Source: Demequina litoralis (GTDB lineage Bacteria > Actinomycetota > Actinomycetes > Actinomycetales > Demequinaceae). Taken from it: DNA of 64,000 nucleotides. Shown here piece by piece: positions 43,012-51,667 of this stretch. The DNA lies in assembly GCF_030418455.1 (NCBI RefSeq), contig NZ_JAUHPW010000004.1:1-64000 (forward strand), written 5' to 3'. Within the stretch, counting starts at the first letter, position 1. Every line of letters starts with the position of its first letter. Made by a program: the position numbers and the translations under genes. The notes below the pieces were generated by a model, which was not told the DNA's origin, ran no database searches, and was given only the letters and a program-made list of their open reading frames with translations.

Positions 43012-44478
43012 TCACCTGCTGCGCCGAAGGACTGCGAAGGCTCGCCTTCCAAGGTCGCGCCACGTTTCGCGAGCCTCCGGGACCAGGGCAACGGATGCCA
43101 CCGCCACAGCTGCATAGCTCGTCATGCCGATGGCCAAGCCCACCCAAGGCGATTCGCCGGGATTGATGACCTCCGAGACAACCGCGCCAACTCCCGCGGC
43201 CGGAAGATAGACGGCGATTCCGATGGCGCCGGAGCGCAGCAGCCTGCTGGCGTCGACGCCTTGATATGACCGTACCCAGGCATAACCGATCGGCCAGAGA
43301 ATCAGCAGTCCGATCGAGTAGCCTGCGGGGATACCAAGAGGGCCCACGAGCGACCCGAGAACGATGCTGCCAATCACGATAGGGCGCGTTGCGAGAGCGA
43401 ACTTCAGGTTCGATGCGGTGCGACCGTGACTGAGAAAGATCCAGTAGGTGGCGTAGCTGGCCGCCTGGGCCGCCGCGCCGACGATAAGAATTCGCATGTA
43501 TGTCGAGGCGGGGGACCACTGAGAGCCAAGGACCGCCTCGATAAGGTCAGGCGCAACTGCGGACATCAGCCCGAGGATTGCCAGAATTGGGTAGAGCAAC
43601 ATTCTCTGCCCGTGCTCGACGTAGCGCGCGTATCTTCGCGCATCATCCTGCAGGGTCGACAGCACCGGTAGCGCGACCCGCGTCGCCGGAGCATTCAGTT
43701 GATTCAAGGGAAGCATGACGAGCTGGAAGGCGCGGTCGTACATGCCCAGAGCACTGGCGCCGAACTTGACGCCCATCACGACTGTGTCGATGCTTCTGCT
43801 CAAATACCCGAGCAGTTGTACAGCGACGAGGTTTCCCCCGAAAGTCAAGAGATGGCCGATCCGCTCAGAGCGTGCGTACATTCCCGGTCGCCAGCGCACG
43901 AGCAACCAGGCGAGAATCGCCCCGAGTGCAGCGATCGTGACCTGCTGCGCGACGAGTGACCAGTAGCTGGCGCCCAAGGCAGCTAGCACGCATGCGACCA
44001 ACAGGCCAACGATCGGCGGTGCAGTCTCGATGACGGCGAGTTTGCCGAAGGCCATCTCTCTGTTCGCTAGGGCGCGGTGCTGAGCACCCAGCGCGTTGAG
44101 GGTGAACGTGGCCGCGAGCACAGGGACAATCGCCGCAAGGCGCGGTTCGTCGTACGTACCGGCGATCGCGGACGCGCAACTCCCGATGATCACGCTGAGT
44201 GCGATGCCGATGGATGTCGACAACCAGAACAGATTTGAGCGCTGCCCGCCCGAGAGTTGCCGCGCTTGAATGGAAGCCGTCGACAGGCCGAGGTCTCGCA
44301 CGACCTCACCGAGGCCAACGACCGCGGCCACCATCGCGACCAGGCCGAAGTCTTGCGGGGACAACAGGCGAGCGAGAACGACGAGCCCTATCGTGCTCGT
44401 TCCCGTGCGCAACAACTGACCAGCCAGCGTGATGCTAGCTCCGCGCGATGCGCTGGACGCGAGGCTGGGCGCCGTCAT
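43012..44478 (-). CDS. lipopolysaccharide-type flippase (WzxC-like, MOP superfamily)
   Basis: Encodes 488 residues with about 13-14 hydrophobic helices. The start SRGASITLAGQLLRTGTSTI and LVVLARLLSPQDFGLVAMVA near residue 31, and the central VQLLGYLSRSIDTVVMGVKF near 218, match the polysaccharide biosynthesis protein family that includes WzxC and teichuronic-acid TuaB. It is of a different subfamily from the flippase at 13630. Its ATG abuts the stop of the pyruvyl transferase gene. It would export the second repeat unit. Confidence 0.88.
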   Translation of the reverse strand: MTAPSLASSASRGASITLAGQLLRTGTSTIGLVVLARLLSPQDFGLVAMVAAVVGLGEVVRDLGLSTASIQARQLSGGQRSNLFWLSTSIGIALSVIIGSCASAIAGTYDEPRLAAIVPVLAATFTLNALGAQHRALANREMAFGKLAVIETAPPIVGLLVACVLAALGASYWSLVAQQVTIAALGAILAWLLVRWRPGMYARSERIGHLLTFGGNLVAVQLLGYLSRSIDTVVMGVKFGASALGMYDRAFQLVMLPLNQLNAPATRVALPVLSTLQDDARRYARYVEHGQRMLLYPILAILGLMSAVAPDLIEAVLGSQWSPASTYMRILIVGAAAQAASYATYWIFLSHGRTASNLKFALATRPIVIGSIVLGSLVGPLGIPAGYSIGLLILWPIGYAWVRSYQGVDASRLLRSGAIGIAVYLPAAGVGAVVSEVINPGESPWVGLAIGMTSYAAVAVASVALVPEARETWRDLGRRAFAVLRRSR

Positions 44479-45290
44479 CAGTACGCCTTGTGGGCTGAGG
44501 TGGCGTGCGGCAGCTCCCAGAGGTCGATCGGGAAAGCTGCGATCACGCCGTCGGTGCGCGGCCGGGGGGCGTTCGACAGCGCCTCAAGGGCCTCATCCAA
44601 AGAGGAGTGGCGGACAATGCCGTGTTGATTGGTGCCCTCGTAGTAGTCGAGGTACTTGAACCGCGGCTCACTGGCCGACGCGACCCAAGCACTCGGGACG
44701 CCAAGCGCGTCAGCGATCACGAGCCCGTGCAGGGACGATGCCACCACTGCTCGCGCCTTTGCGATCTGCTCAATGACCGAGCGGATGGGTTGGCACGGGT
44801 CAACCACGCTCGCGCGATCGCGCCATTTCTCGAAGTCATGCAGATTCGGGATCGCGGCAACCACCGCATCTGGGACGGTTGCTCGCTTGATCCCGAGAGC
44901 GCCCGGGGCAAGGAGGCCAGGGTCTCCATACACTTCAGGGACCGAGATGCCGAGGTCCGAAAGGACTTGAGCGGTGCGAGGTCCGCGCACCGCGCGCACG
45001 TCGAGATCCCGCGCGACGATCGCTGTGATGGGTATCTTCCCATTCACGCCGGTTCCCCAGACCACGTCGCCATCCTGCGCGAAATGCGCGATCGAACCGA
45101 CGGTCAGGAGCCTTCGCGCCGGCCGAGATGCCTTGGAACCGATCGGCACCAGCGAGCGAACCACCGCCGGGCCGAGAAGGTCGCCGAAGTTGTTGATGCG
45201 TGCTGGCCGCTTTGCGAACCTTCCAAGTCGCCCAGGCACGAGCGGTCTTCTTGGATTCCAGTGAACTACCTCAATGCCGTCGACACGCAC
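44478..45290 (-). CDS. polysaccharide pyruvyl transferase family protein
   Basis: Encodes 270 residues from the GTG preceded by GGGGG, chosen because relatives start about ten residues before the W-N-P motif; an ATG at 45380 would add 30 less natural residues. Family features are VVHWNPRRPL, RINNFGDLLGPAVV near residue 30, and ARAVVASSLHGLVIADALGV near 195, where S-x-H is the usual site. It transfers a ketal pyruvate, or a related group, to a glycan sugar. It stands upstream of the flippase gene and shares its last base, so the two are translated together. Confidence 0.78.
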   Translation of the reverse strand: MRVDGIEVVHWNPRRPLVPGRLGRFAKRPARINNFGDLLGPAVVRSLVPIGSKASRPARRLLTVGSIAHFAQDGDVVWGTGVNGKIPITAIVARDLDVRAVRGPRTAQVLSDLGISVPEVYGDPGLLAPGALGIKRATVPDAVVAAIPNLHDFEKWRDRASVVDPCQPIRSVIEQIAKARAVVASSLHGLVIADALGVPSAWVASASEPRFKYLDYYEGTNQHGIVRHSSLDEALEALSNAPRPRTDGVIAAFPIDLWELPHATSAHKAY

Positions 45291-45957
45291 GCTGCAACCC
45301 CCAGTCCGGGCCCTCGCCCAAGCATCGGGGAACGATTGTACGGCTCTGCGCTTAGGGCGGTGCGCGCTGTTCAGGTTCATGCGTTCACCGAGCGGTTGGC
45401 GATGGCCCCGAACACACGCACCGATGGCTAGGCAATCGGGGTCTTCGGTTGCCGTATCTTGACGACGGCGCCGCCTCGCCCGCTGGCGCAGCGGAGGAAC
45501 GACGAGCGCTGCCACGCACCCGCGCATGGGCGAGCAGTCCCGAGTAGCCACGGAGGCGCCGTCTGCCCGAGCGAGTTGCGCGGGTCGGCCCTCCGCGTCC
45601 GCGTGGCGCCACCCTCGTCTAAACCGCGGCCCACGTGGAGGGTTTGGGTGTTCCAGCGTGGCGCCATCGGAACCGGAGGCAGGAGGGTCGATGGAGCAGA
45701 CCTCCTCCGCCAACCGCTAGGGCCGAATGGGCCTCGCCAGGCACCGCGCCACCCGCGCCCCGGTTGCGTGAGGTCAGACGTGTCGTCCGGGTTGGACTGC
45801 GTCCGACTTCAGGGCTCGAAGCGCTTCGTTCCGACACCGACTGATTGGGGCGCGTTCTCTTTGCCGGCGCGGGCTGCGAGTCGCCATCTGCAGGGCTTGT
45901 CTCGCCGACAGCCGGCACATAGTCTGGCCAAGGGGATAGGTACCCAGGCGGGGGGCC
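45291..45957 (+). other. degenerate intergenic DNA
   Basis: About 670 bases without a credible gene. Open frames exist on both strands, but their products are Arg/Pro/Gly-rich shadows without family features. It probably holds the promoter of the pyruvyl transferase-flippase pair and decayed coding DNA. Confidence 0.4.
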
Positions 45958-46466
45958 TGGAAGTGGGTCATGAGGGTAATACGGTGCGCGACGGGCTCGG
46001 CTCGCAACACGCCGCGAATGGCGTTTTGTTCCACGCTTCGCCTCGGCCGCTTGTCGATGCACTCCGGGTGCTGGCGACCTTCTCAGTGACGAAGCGCGGT
46101 CGTCGAGTGTCGCGCCAGATCGCTGAGATCGGCGTATCTGTTGGGCTTGGATCTCCCGCGGGAACGCGCCTCACTCGCATCGTGGCTTCCCTCGCATATC
46201 CTGAGGGGTGCGTGCCGCCCACGAGAGTCGACGGAACGCGCGGTCGTGGGCGCTGGTCCGTCATTTCGGCGGGCGAACGCTCCGCACAGTTGCAGTGGGA
46301 GGGCACGCTGACGGTGCGCCACCCGGTCCGAGCACAAGTCTTGTTGCCACATGCCGTCCCGGGAAACTACGTGTTGGTTGCTGAGGTCGCAACCGAAGAT
46401 CGTGCCGTAACGCGGATTGGCCCTTACTCAGCGCGCGTGCGTAGTCGATCCCGGCGGGACAGCTAG
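45958..46466 (+). pseudogene. possible remnant of a secreted beta-sandwich (DUF11-like) protein
   Basis: A plus-strand frame whose last 110 or so codons look natural: IGVSVGLGSPAGTRLTRIVA, then RGRWSVISAGERSAQLQWEG, then LPHAVPGNYVLVAEVATEDR and a final GPYSARV. The pattern G-x-W-x-V-x-x-L/AG, then P-G-x-Y-x-L-x-A-x-V, resembles extracellular repeat domains of the DUF11 type. No signal peptide can be joined to it; the frame upstream is unnatural. Fragment of a former surface-protein gene is the most economical reading, with modest confidence. Confidence 0.35.
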
Positions 46467-46639
46467 CCGCGGCGCTGCAAGGCGATGCGCTCGGTCGAAG
46501 TGCACTTTCGGAAGGGCTCCTGATGCGGGCCGACGCTGAATGGCGACGTTGGGGCGCGCCTCACGACGCGACGGGCAGCCAGCGCCGCCGGAGAAATGTG
46601 ATGTGACATGCCTCCCGGATGAAGCGTCCTCGCGAGATC

Positions 46640-46922
46640 GCGCCACTATTGCGACGGAGATCTACTGGGGTGTGACAGGTGGAGGCGCGGCAGACACCGG
46701 CAAGCGTGTCTTCTCGCTCGCTCTCGAGGGTGGCGCGATCAAGATCAATGAACTCGACATCAACGCCCAGGTCGCCCGATCGGCGCGTGCACCACGACGA
46801 ACACGATCGCCGTGGCGGACGGGACGCTCAACATCGCCCTGATGCCATCAGTGAGCCAGCCGACGGTCTCGGCGATCGAGGCCGTCGAGGACTTCCTACG
46901 CCGCGGCGCTCGCGTCGCCTGA
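46640..46922 (+). pseudogene. frameshifted malectin-like domain remnant
   Basis: First frame: EIYWGVTGGGAADTGKRVFS, then LALEGGAIKINELDINAQV, the D-I-x-A block of malectin (di-glucose-binding) domains. Near 46785 the frame must shift; the second frame reads TTTNTIAVADGTLNIALMPS and VSQPTVSAIEAVEDFL, the second half of the same domain, ending in TGA at 46920-46922. Malectin-like domains are common at the ends of large bacterial extracellular carbohydrate-binding proteins. Only this end survives. It shows that a secreted glycan-binding protein gene was lost from the polysaccharide locus. Confidence 0.6.
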
Positions 46923-47162
46923 TCGTTCGCGCTCGAGGTAGCGCGGACCGTGGTGGGGCTGCCCCGGCATCGTTTTCGTAACCTCAACCGGTCCTGGGGC
47001 CGTCCTGGCCTCCTGTGCGGTGCGGCAGGAGCGTCCTTGGCCCACGAGCGAGCTCGAGAGCCGTGCCGGCGCAGGTTCATTGGTGCTCGGAGCGGCCTGG
47101 ATTCGGCCAACCTCCCCCATCCGTAGACTTGCGCCACGACCGGCACGGAATTGAGGGCACGG

Positions 47163-48668
47163 ATGGACCTCCAGGACTACATGCGCGTGTTTCGCGCGCG
47201 CTGGGTCGCGATCGTGCTCATCACGGCGCTCGGCGGCGCCGCCGCCTTCGGTTGGACGCTCACCCAGTCCAAGGTCTACACGGCTACCGGATCCGCGATC
47301 ATCACCACTGGTGCAAGCGAGGATCTCGGCAGCGCGCTTGTCGGCGACAACTACGCGAAGTCGCGCGTGAAGAGCTACCTCGACATCGCGAAGTCACGCA
47401 AGGTGGCGGAATACGCGATCGAGGACCTCGGACTCGACTCGAGCCCGGACACGCTCGTCTCGCGCGTGACGGTCAGCAATCCGCTCGACACCGCGGTGCT
47501 GCGAGTCGCTGCCAACGGGTCCAGTCCCGAGGAGGCGCGCGATCTCGTCGAGGCCTGGATCTCCGGCATGACGAAGGCCGTCGCGGACATCGAGAACTCC
47601 GGCGCGGAGGATGGCGACACGCAGTCCGTCGTCGGCCTTCAAACCCTCGACAGCGCTGTCCTGCCCGGCGCACCCTCCAGCCCCAACGTGAATCTCGCCG
47701 TTGCGCTCGGCCTGCTCGTCGGCCTTGCTCTGGGCATCGCCTACTCACTCGTCAAGGCCACCCTCGACCGACTCCTTCGCAAGCCCGAGGACGTCGAGCG
47801 AGAATTCGACATCCCGGTACTTGGCGCACTGCCCTTCGACGACGCGATCGCCAGAAGCGGCGTCGCGCTCGGCCCGTCCGACTTCGCGATGACCGAAGCG
47901 ATCCGCCAGGTCCGCACCAACCTCCAGTTCATGGACGTCGACAACCCGCCCCGCGTGATCGTGGTGACGAGCTCCCTTCCCGGTGACGGCAAGTCGACCA
48001 GCATCATCAAGCTCGCCGACGCGATCGCCGAGTCCGGCCGTGACGTGGTGCTCATCGACGCAGACCTCCGCCGACCGTCAGTGGCGAAGAACCTCGGCCT
48101 CGTCGAGGGCGCGGGCCTCACCGATGTCCTCGTCGGCCGCGCGCGAGCGCAGGACGTGCTCCAGTCCTACGGTTCGACTGACCACTTCTACGTGATGGCC
48201 GCTGGCGCCATCCCGCCCAACCCGTCCGAGCTTCTCGCCTCCGACGCGATGCACAAACTGCTCTACAGCTTCCCTGCCGGTGCGATCGTTCTCATCGACA
48301 CCCCGCCACTCATCCCGGTGACCGATGCGGCGGTCCTTACCGCGCGTACCGACGGTGCGTTGGTGGTGGCCCGGTCCGGGAAGACCACCATCGACCTGCT
48401 CGACCGCGCGCTGCAGAACCTCGATCGCGTTAACGGCCGCGCGCTCGGCATCATCGTCGACGCCATGCCGCGCAAGGGTGCCCACAAGGACGCCTACGCG
48501 TACGACTACACGGCTGGCGATGACCGGAAGCACGGGAAGAACGACGGCGCCGCATCGGTCCCCGCAACGCCACAGCATGCCGTCGCCCGACGTGGCAAGC
48601 ACTACGACGCATTGTCGCTGCCGGGCTGCGACGAAATCGTCGAGCCAGTCGACCGTCCCCGGGCCTGA
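47163..48668 (+). CDS. Wzz/BY-kinase fusion: chain-length regulator and tyrosine kinase (copy 3)
   Basis: Encodes 501 residues from the ATG giving MDLQDYMRVFRARW, after GAGGGCACGG. Two membrane helices flank the Wzz domain; the kinase has SLPGDGKSTSIIKLADAIAE near residue 272, VVLIDADLRRPSV, and IVLIDTPPLIPVTDA. The C-terminal tail has only three clustered Tyr residues (AYAYDY), followed by about 45 charged residues. It is less similar to copies 1 and 2 than they are to each other. Its stop is one base from the start of the pseudophosphatase/HprK gene, so kinase and pseudophosphatase are co-expressed. Confidence 0.92.
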   Translation: MDLQDYMRVFRARWVAIVLITALGGAAAFGWTLTQSKVYTATGSAIITTGASEDLGSALVGDNYAKSRVKSYLDIAKSRKVAEYAIEDLGLDSSPDTLVSRVTVSNPLDTAVLRVAANGSSPEEARDLVEAWISGMTKAVADIENSGAEDGDTQSVVGLQTLDSAVLPGAPSSPNVNLAVALGLLVGLALGIAYSLVKATLDRLLRKPEDVEREFDIPVLGALPFDDAIARSGVALGPSDFAMTEAIRQVRTNLQFMDVDNPPRVIVVTSSLPGDGKSTSIIKLADAIAESGRDVVLIDADLRRPSVAKNLGLVEGAGLTDVLVGRARAQDVLQSYGSTDHFYVMAAGAIPPNPSELLASDAMHKLLYSFPAGAIVLIDTPPLIPVTDAAVLTARTDGALVVARSGKTTIDLLDRALQNLDRVNGRALGIIVDAMPRKGAHKDAYAYDYTAGDDRKHGKNDGAASVPATPQHAVARRGKHYDALSLPGCDEIVEPVDRPRA

Positions 48669-48669
48669 C

Positions 48670-50067
48670 ATGCCCTGCGAGTCGGACGCCGCGTTCCGCG
48701 TGCTGATCGTCGACGCCACCAACACCGGCCGCTCGGCGGCGGGGGAGCGGCTCCTGCGCAAGCACCTGTGGGCACGCGGCGTAGGCCGCGACCGCATACG
48801 CATCACGTCGGCCGGGCTGAACGCCGACGACGGTGTCGCAATGCAGGATCTCGCGCGCGAGGTGATCCAGGCGCACGGCGGCAGCGCGCAGGGTTTCGCC
48901 GCGCGCTCCCTCAGCGAGGCGATGGTCGAGGCGACGGACCTCTTCGTCGTCGGCACCGGCTACGAGCGTGATGAGTTGGTGCGTCGCCACCCCCGCACCC
49001 TGGGCCGCTCGTTCACCATGTCGGAAGTGGCTCGCCTCTACGAGGGGCTCGGCCTCGCCTCGCCACTGCACGAGCATCCCACCGTGCTCGAGCGGCTCCG
49101 CACCGGACGCGACGTGCCCACCGACTGGGACCTGCCGCCGTGGGAGTCGCTCGAGGAGCGAGCGCACGCCGTGGGTGCCCGGATTAACGAGGCCGCCGAT
49201 CGGATCGCTGACATCTGGGCCGCGACGGCGCCCACGTCGTCTGCACCCGTGGCGCCGCCTGGGGGCGGTGAGGGGGCCTTCCTGGTCGACGCTTTCGGCG
49301 TGACCGTCGCAGTGCATTGCGAGGGAGCGGGCGGCGACGCGTTGTCCGACGCGGGGCGGCGTGCCTGGAGCCGCTGCCTCGTCGAGCGCGGCGACGCGGA
49401 CGTGCGGGTCGACGTCATGGTCGGTCCTGATCCCGAAGTGCTAACTGCAGCGCGCGCCCGGGGTGTGCTCGCCTATCCCGACGTCGACCGTGCACTGCAC
49501 CATCTCTCGCCGGCCATCACGGTGCGCGCGATCGAGCAGCGTGTCGGTTCGCTCGTGATGCTCCACGCCGCAGGGCTCGCCTCGCCCACGGGTGACGTCG
49601 TGGGCTTTGTCGCACCGTCCGGAACCGGCAAGACGACGATCGCGCGCACGCTCGGCGCGCACTACGCGTATGTCACCGACGAGACCCTCGCGGTCGACGT
49701 CGGACGCACGGTGCTTCCGTACCCGAAGCCGCTCTCGGTGCTCGAATCCGCCGGACCGATGAAGGATCAGTGGGGGCCCGAATCGCTCGACCTCCTCCCG
49801 CCACCGCCGGGACGGCTGCGGCTGGCACGGCTCGCTCTGGTCGAACGCGTACAGGATGCGCCGTCCTTGCCGGTGGTCGAGGAGCTGCCGCTACTGCACG
49901 GACTCGCGTTCCTCGCCGAGCAGGTGTCGTACCTGTCCCGCCTGCCGCTGCAGCTCCACACGCTCGCGGACCTGGTCGAGTCCATTGGTGGCCTCGTGCG
50001 GATCCGCTACCGCGAGGCGCGCGACCTGCTCCCGCTCATGCCGTCGCTCTTCGAGGGGGCGCGATGA
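48670..50067 (+). CDS. inactive low-MW tyrosine phosphatase domain fused to HPr-kinase-like domain
   Basis: Encodes 465 residues. Residues 8-180 follow the low-molecular-weight phosphatase fold (FRVLIVDATNTGRSAAGERL, ITSAGLNADDGVAMQDLARE, LFVVGTGYERDELV, LGRSFTMSEVARL). The catalytic CX5R loop reads D15-A-T-N-T-G-R21: the nucleophilic Cys is Asp, while Asn18 and Arg21 remain. After a Pro/Gly linker, residues 200-465 form an HprK/PEP-carboxykinase-like domain with Walker A VAPSGTGKTTIARTL near 317 and the acidic YVTDETLAV. I infer a kinase that uses the dead phosphatase as a phospho-recognition module. It starts one base after the BY-kinase gene and overlaps the PqqD-like gene by four. Confidence 0.85.
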   Translation: MPCESDAAFRVLIVDATNTGRSAAGERLLRKHLWARGVGRDRIRITSAGLNADDGVAMQDLAREVIQAHGGSAQGFAARSLSEAMVEATDLFVVGTGYERDELVRRHPRTLGRSFTMSEVARLYEGLGLASPLHEHPTVLERLRTGRDVPTDWDLPPWESLEERAHAVGARINEAADRIADIWAATAPTSSAPVAPPGGGEGAFLVDAFGVTVAVHCEGAGGDALSDAGRRAWSRCLVERGDADVRVDVMVGPDPEVLTAARARGVLAYPDVDRALHHLSPAITVRAIEQRVGSLVMLHAAGLASPTGDVVGFVAPSGTGKTTIARTLGAHYAYVTDETLAVDVGRTVLPYPKPLSVLESAGPMKDQWGPESLDLLPPPPGRLRLARLALVERVQDAPSLPVVEELPLLHGLAFLAEQVSYLSRLPLQLHTLADLVESIGGLVRIRYREARDLLPLMPSLFEGAR

Positions 50068-50357
50068 GCGACGCCTACCGCCTTCGGGACGATGCGGTGG
50101 TCCGGTCCTCGTGGGACGACGCACTCGAGCGCGGCGGTGAGATGCTCGTGCTCGCAGGCAACGACGTCACGTTGCTCTCGCCCCTTGCGGCGGAGGCAGT
50201 CCTGGCGGCGCGACATGGGATCACTGTGGTGGCGCTGGCCGAGCGGTTGGTGTGTGCCTTCGGTGAGCCGGAGGGTGGGGACGCCGGAGACATGGCGCGC
50301 GAGGTCGTGCTCGCGCTCGTGCCGCGCGGCGTGATGACGTTGGAGTCGGCAGAGTGA
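50064..50357 (+). CDS. PqqD-like small protein (HPr-rel-A type)
   Basis: Encodes 97 residues. RLRDDAVVRSSWDDALE opens the protein, then GNDVTLLSPLAAEAVLAARH near residue 35, and a helical C-terminus. This is the layout of the PqqD-related proteins that accompany HprK-related kinases; PqqD/RRE folds bind peptides. It overlaps the kinase gene by four bases and the next gene by four (GTGA). It is shorter on canonical PqqD residues than the second copy, so the family call rests on size, context and fold pattern. Confidence 0.6.
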   Translation: MSDAYRLRDDAVVRSSWDDALERGGEMLVLAGNDVTLLSPLAAEAVLAARHGITVVALAERLVCAFGEPEGGDAGDMAREVVLALVPRGVMTLESAE

Positions 50358-51313
50358 CTGACAGCGCGCCGTTTGCCCTGGTGGAAGCAGTGCCGCTCGC
50401 GCATGCGCTCGCGATCGGCGTCGCGCGTCGGGAAGCTGTGCGCGCGCTCGTGGTGAAGGGACCGAGTGCGTCGCTGCACGGGCTCCGTCCCGAACGGCTG
50501 AGCGCCGACGCAGACGTGCTGATCTCACCCGACGGCTTCGCGGCATATATCGGGGCGCTCGGACGATGTGGGTGGCATGAGCGCCCGATTGGTGATGCGC
50601 CCGGTCCGAAGGCGTCGCATTCGATCGCCTTGATCCACGACGGCTGGCCGTGCGACATCGATGCGCACGTGCAGTTCCCGGGGTTCCTCGCTCCGGTCCA
50701 AGCGGTATTCGACGAACTCTGGTCGCGCCGCGAGCCGTTGATACTCGCCGGACTCGAGGTCGACACGGTCGACCGCGCGGGCGCGTTCCTGGTGGCCGCG
50801 CTTCACGCGCTGCGCACGCCCGCGCAGACCGCGCGGCACGAGGCAGAGGTGCGTGGTCTCGTCAGCCGGGTGATCCCCGCGTTGGACGCGGCCGCGCGCG
50901 CAGATATTGTCGCGCTCGCGATCGCCACAGGCGCTATCGACACCGCGCGGCCGGTACTTGCGCGGCTCGGTACGTCGCTCCCCGCGCCGATGCCGCACGG
51001 GCGCGATGCCGCCCTCGACGCGTGGCGAGCGCGCGTGGGAGGGCGAGGCGAGATGCTCGCGCAGTGGCTCCCGATAGTGTCTCGCGCGCGATGGCGTGAC
51101 CGGCCCGGACTGGTGGCGCGGATGATCTGGCCGACCGACGCATCGTTCCGCAAGTCCCACCCCGAGACGCCTCTCGGGCGGGCGGCGTCCGTGCGCGGTC
51201 GATTGGTGCGGGTTGGTCGCGGATTCCGCGCGACGCCGCGGGTCCTGTGGGGCCGCATTCTCGCGCGGAGCGGCGTGACCGACGGTTCGTTGCTGAACGA
51301 GGATCCGCGATGA
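50354..51313 (+). CDS. nucleotidyltransferase family protein (NTP_transf_5-like)
   Basis: Encodes 319 residues from GTG. The core ALVVKGPSASLHGLRPERLS near residue 34, with SADADVLISPDGFAAY (DxD), and WPCDIDAHVQFPG near 95 match the uncharacterised nucleotidyltransferases found beside HprK-like kinases and PqqD proteins in lasso-peptide and exopolysaccharide gene sets. The C-terminal half is helical and basic. The reaction, transfer of a nucleotide or another NTP-derived group to a protein, peptide or sugar, is not established for this subfamily. Confidence 0.72.
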   Translation: MTDSAPFALVEAVPLAHALAIGVARREAVRALVVKGPSASLHGLRPERLSADADVLISPDGFAAYIGALGRCGWHERPIGDAPGPKASHSIALIHDGWPCDIDAHVQFPGFLAPVQAVFDELWSRREPLILAGLEVDTVDRAGAFLVAALHALRTPAQTARHEAEVRGLVSRVIPALDAAARADIVALAIATGAIDTARPVLARLGTSLPAPMPHGRDAALDAWRARVGGRGEMLAQWLPIVSRARWRDRPGLVARMIWPTDASFRKSHPETPLGRAASVRGRLVRVGRGFRATPRVLWGRILARSGVTDGSLLNEDPR

Positions 51314-51588
51314 GCGAGAACCTCGCCCGGGCCGACGGGCTCGCGGAGATCGTCCGCGACGATGTCGCTGTTGTACTCAATCTGCGGCATCTGGCGGAAC
51401 AGCAGGCGCCGCACCTGTTCAGGGGCTCGTCGTTCGAGATCTGGACGCGGGTCGACGGTACGCGCACCGTGGAGAAGATCGCGGACGAGCTCGCGGAGGC
51501 CTACGAAGCGCCCCGCGACGTCGTCGCTGTCGACGTGAAGGCATTCGTCGCGCAGCTGGTGGAGCTGGGCCTTGTGCTGGAGGGGTGA
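51310..51588 (+). CDS. PqqD-family protein (RRE-like)
   Basis: Encodes 92 residues. The ATG overlaps the preceding stop by four bases. VRDDVAVVLNLRHLAEQQAP, then LFRGSSFEIWTRVDGTRTVE, and a C-terminal helix FVAQLVELGLVLEG are typical of PqqD: an initial beta strand, the central W-x-x-V/I-D-G-x-R-T block, and a last helix ending L-x-x-x-G-L-V/L. In RiPP systems PqqD/RRE domains bind leader peptides. Two PqqD-like genes in one operon suggest two recognition events or a heterodimer. Confidence 0.8.
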   Translation: MSENLARADGLAEIVRDDVAVVLNLRHLAEQQAPHLFRGSSFEIWTRVDGTRTVEKIADELAEAYEAPRDVVAVDVKAFVAQLVELGLVLEG

Positions 51589-51667
51589 ACCTCGCCGCGC
51601 GGCACCTTGGCAGCCCGGGTTGTGCTCGGCAGCCTTCCAATGAACCGATGAGCGTCCGGGGGGACTC

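Noticed and set aside
45459-46466. Intact 335-codon gene on the plus strand
   Set aside because: The first 165 or so codons are low-complexity Arg/Pro/Gly without features; only the 3' part looks protein-like, so I report a remnant.
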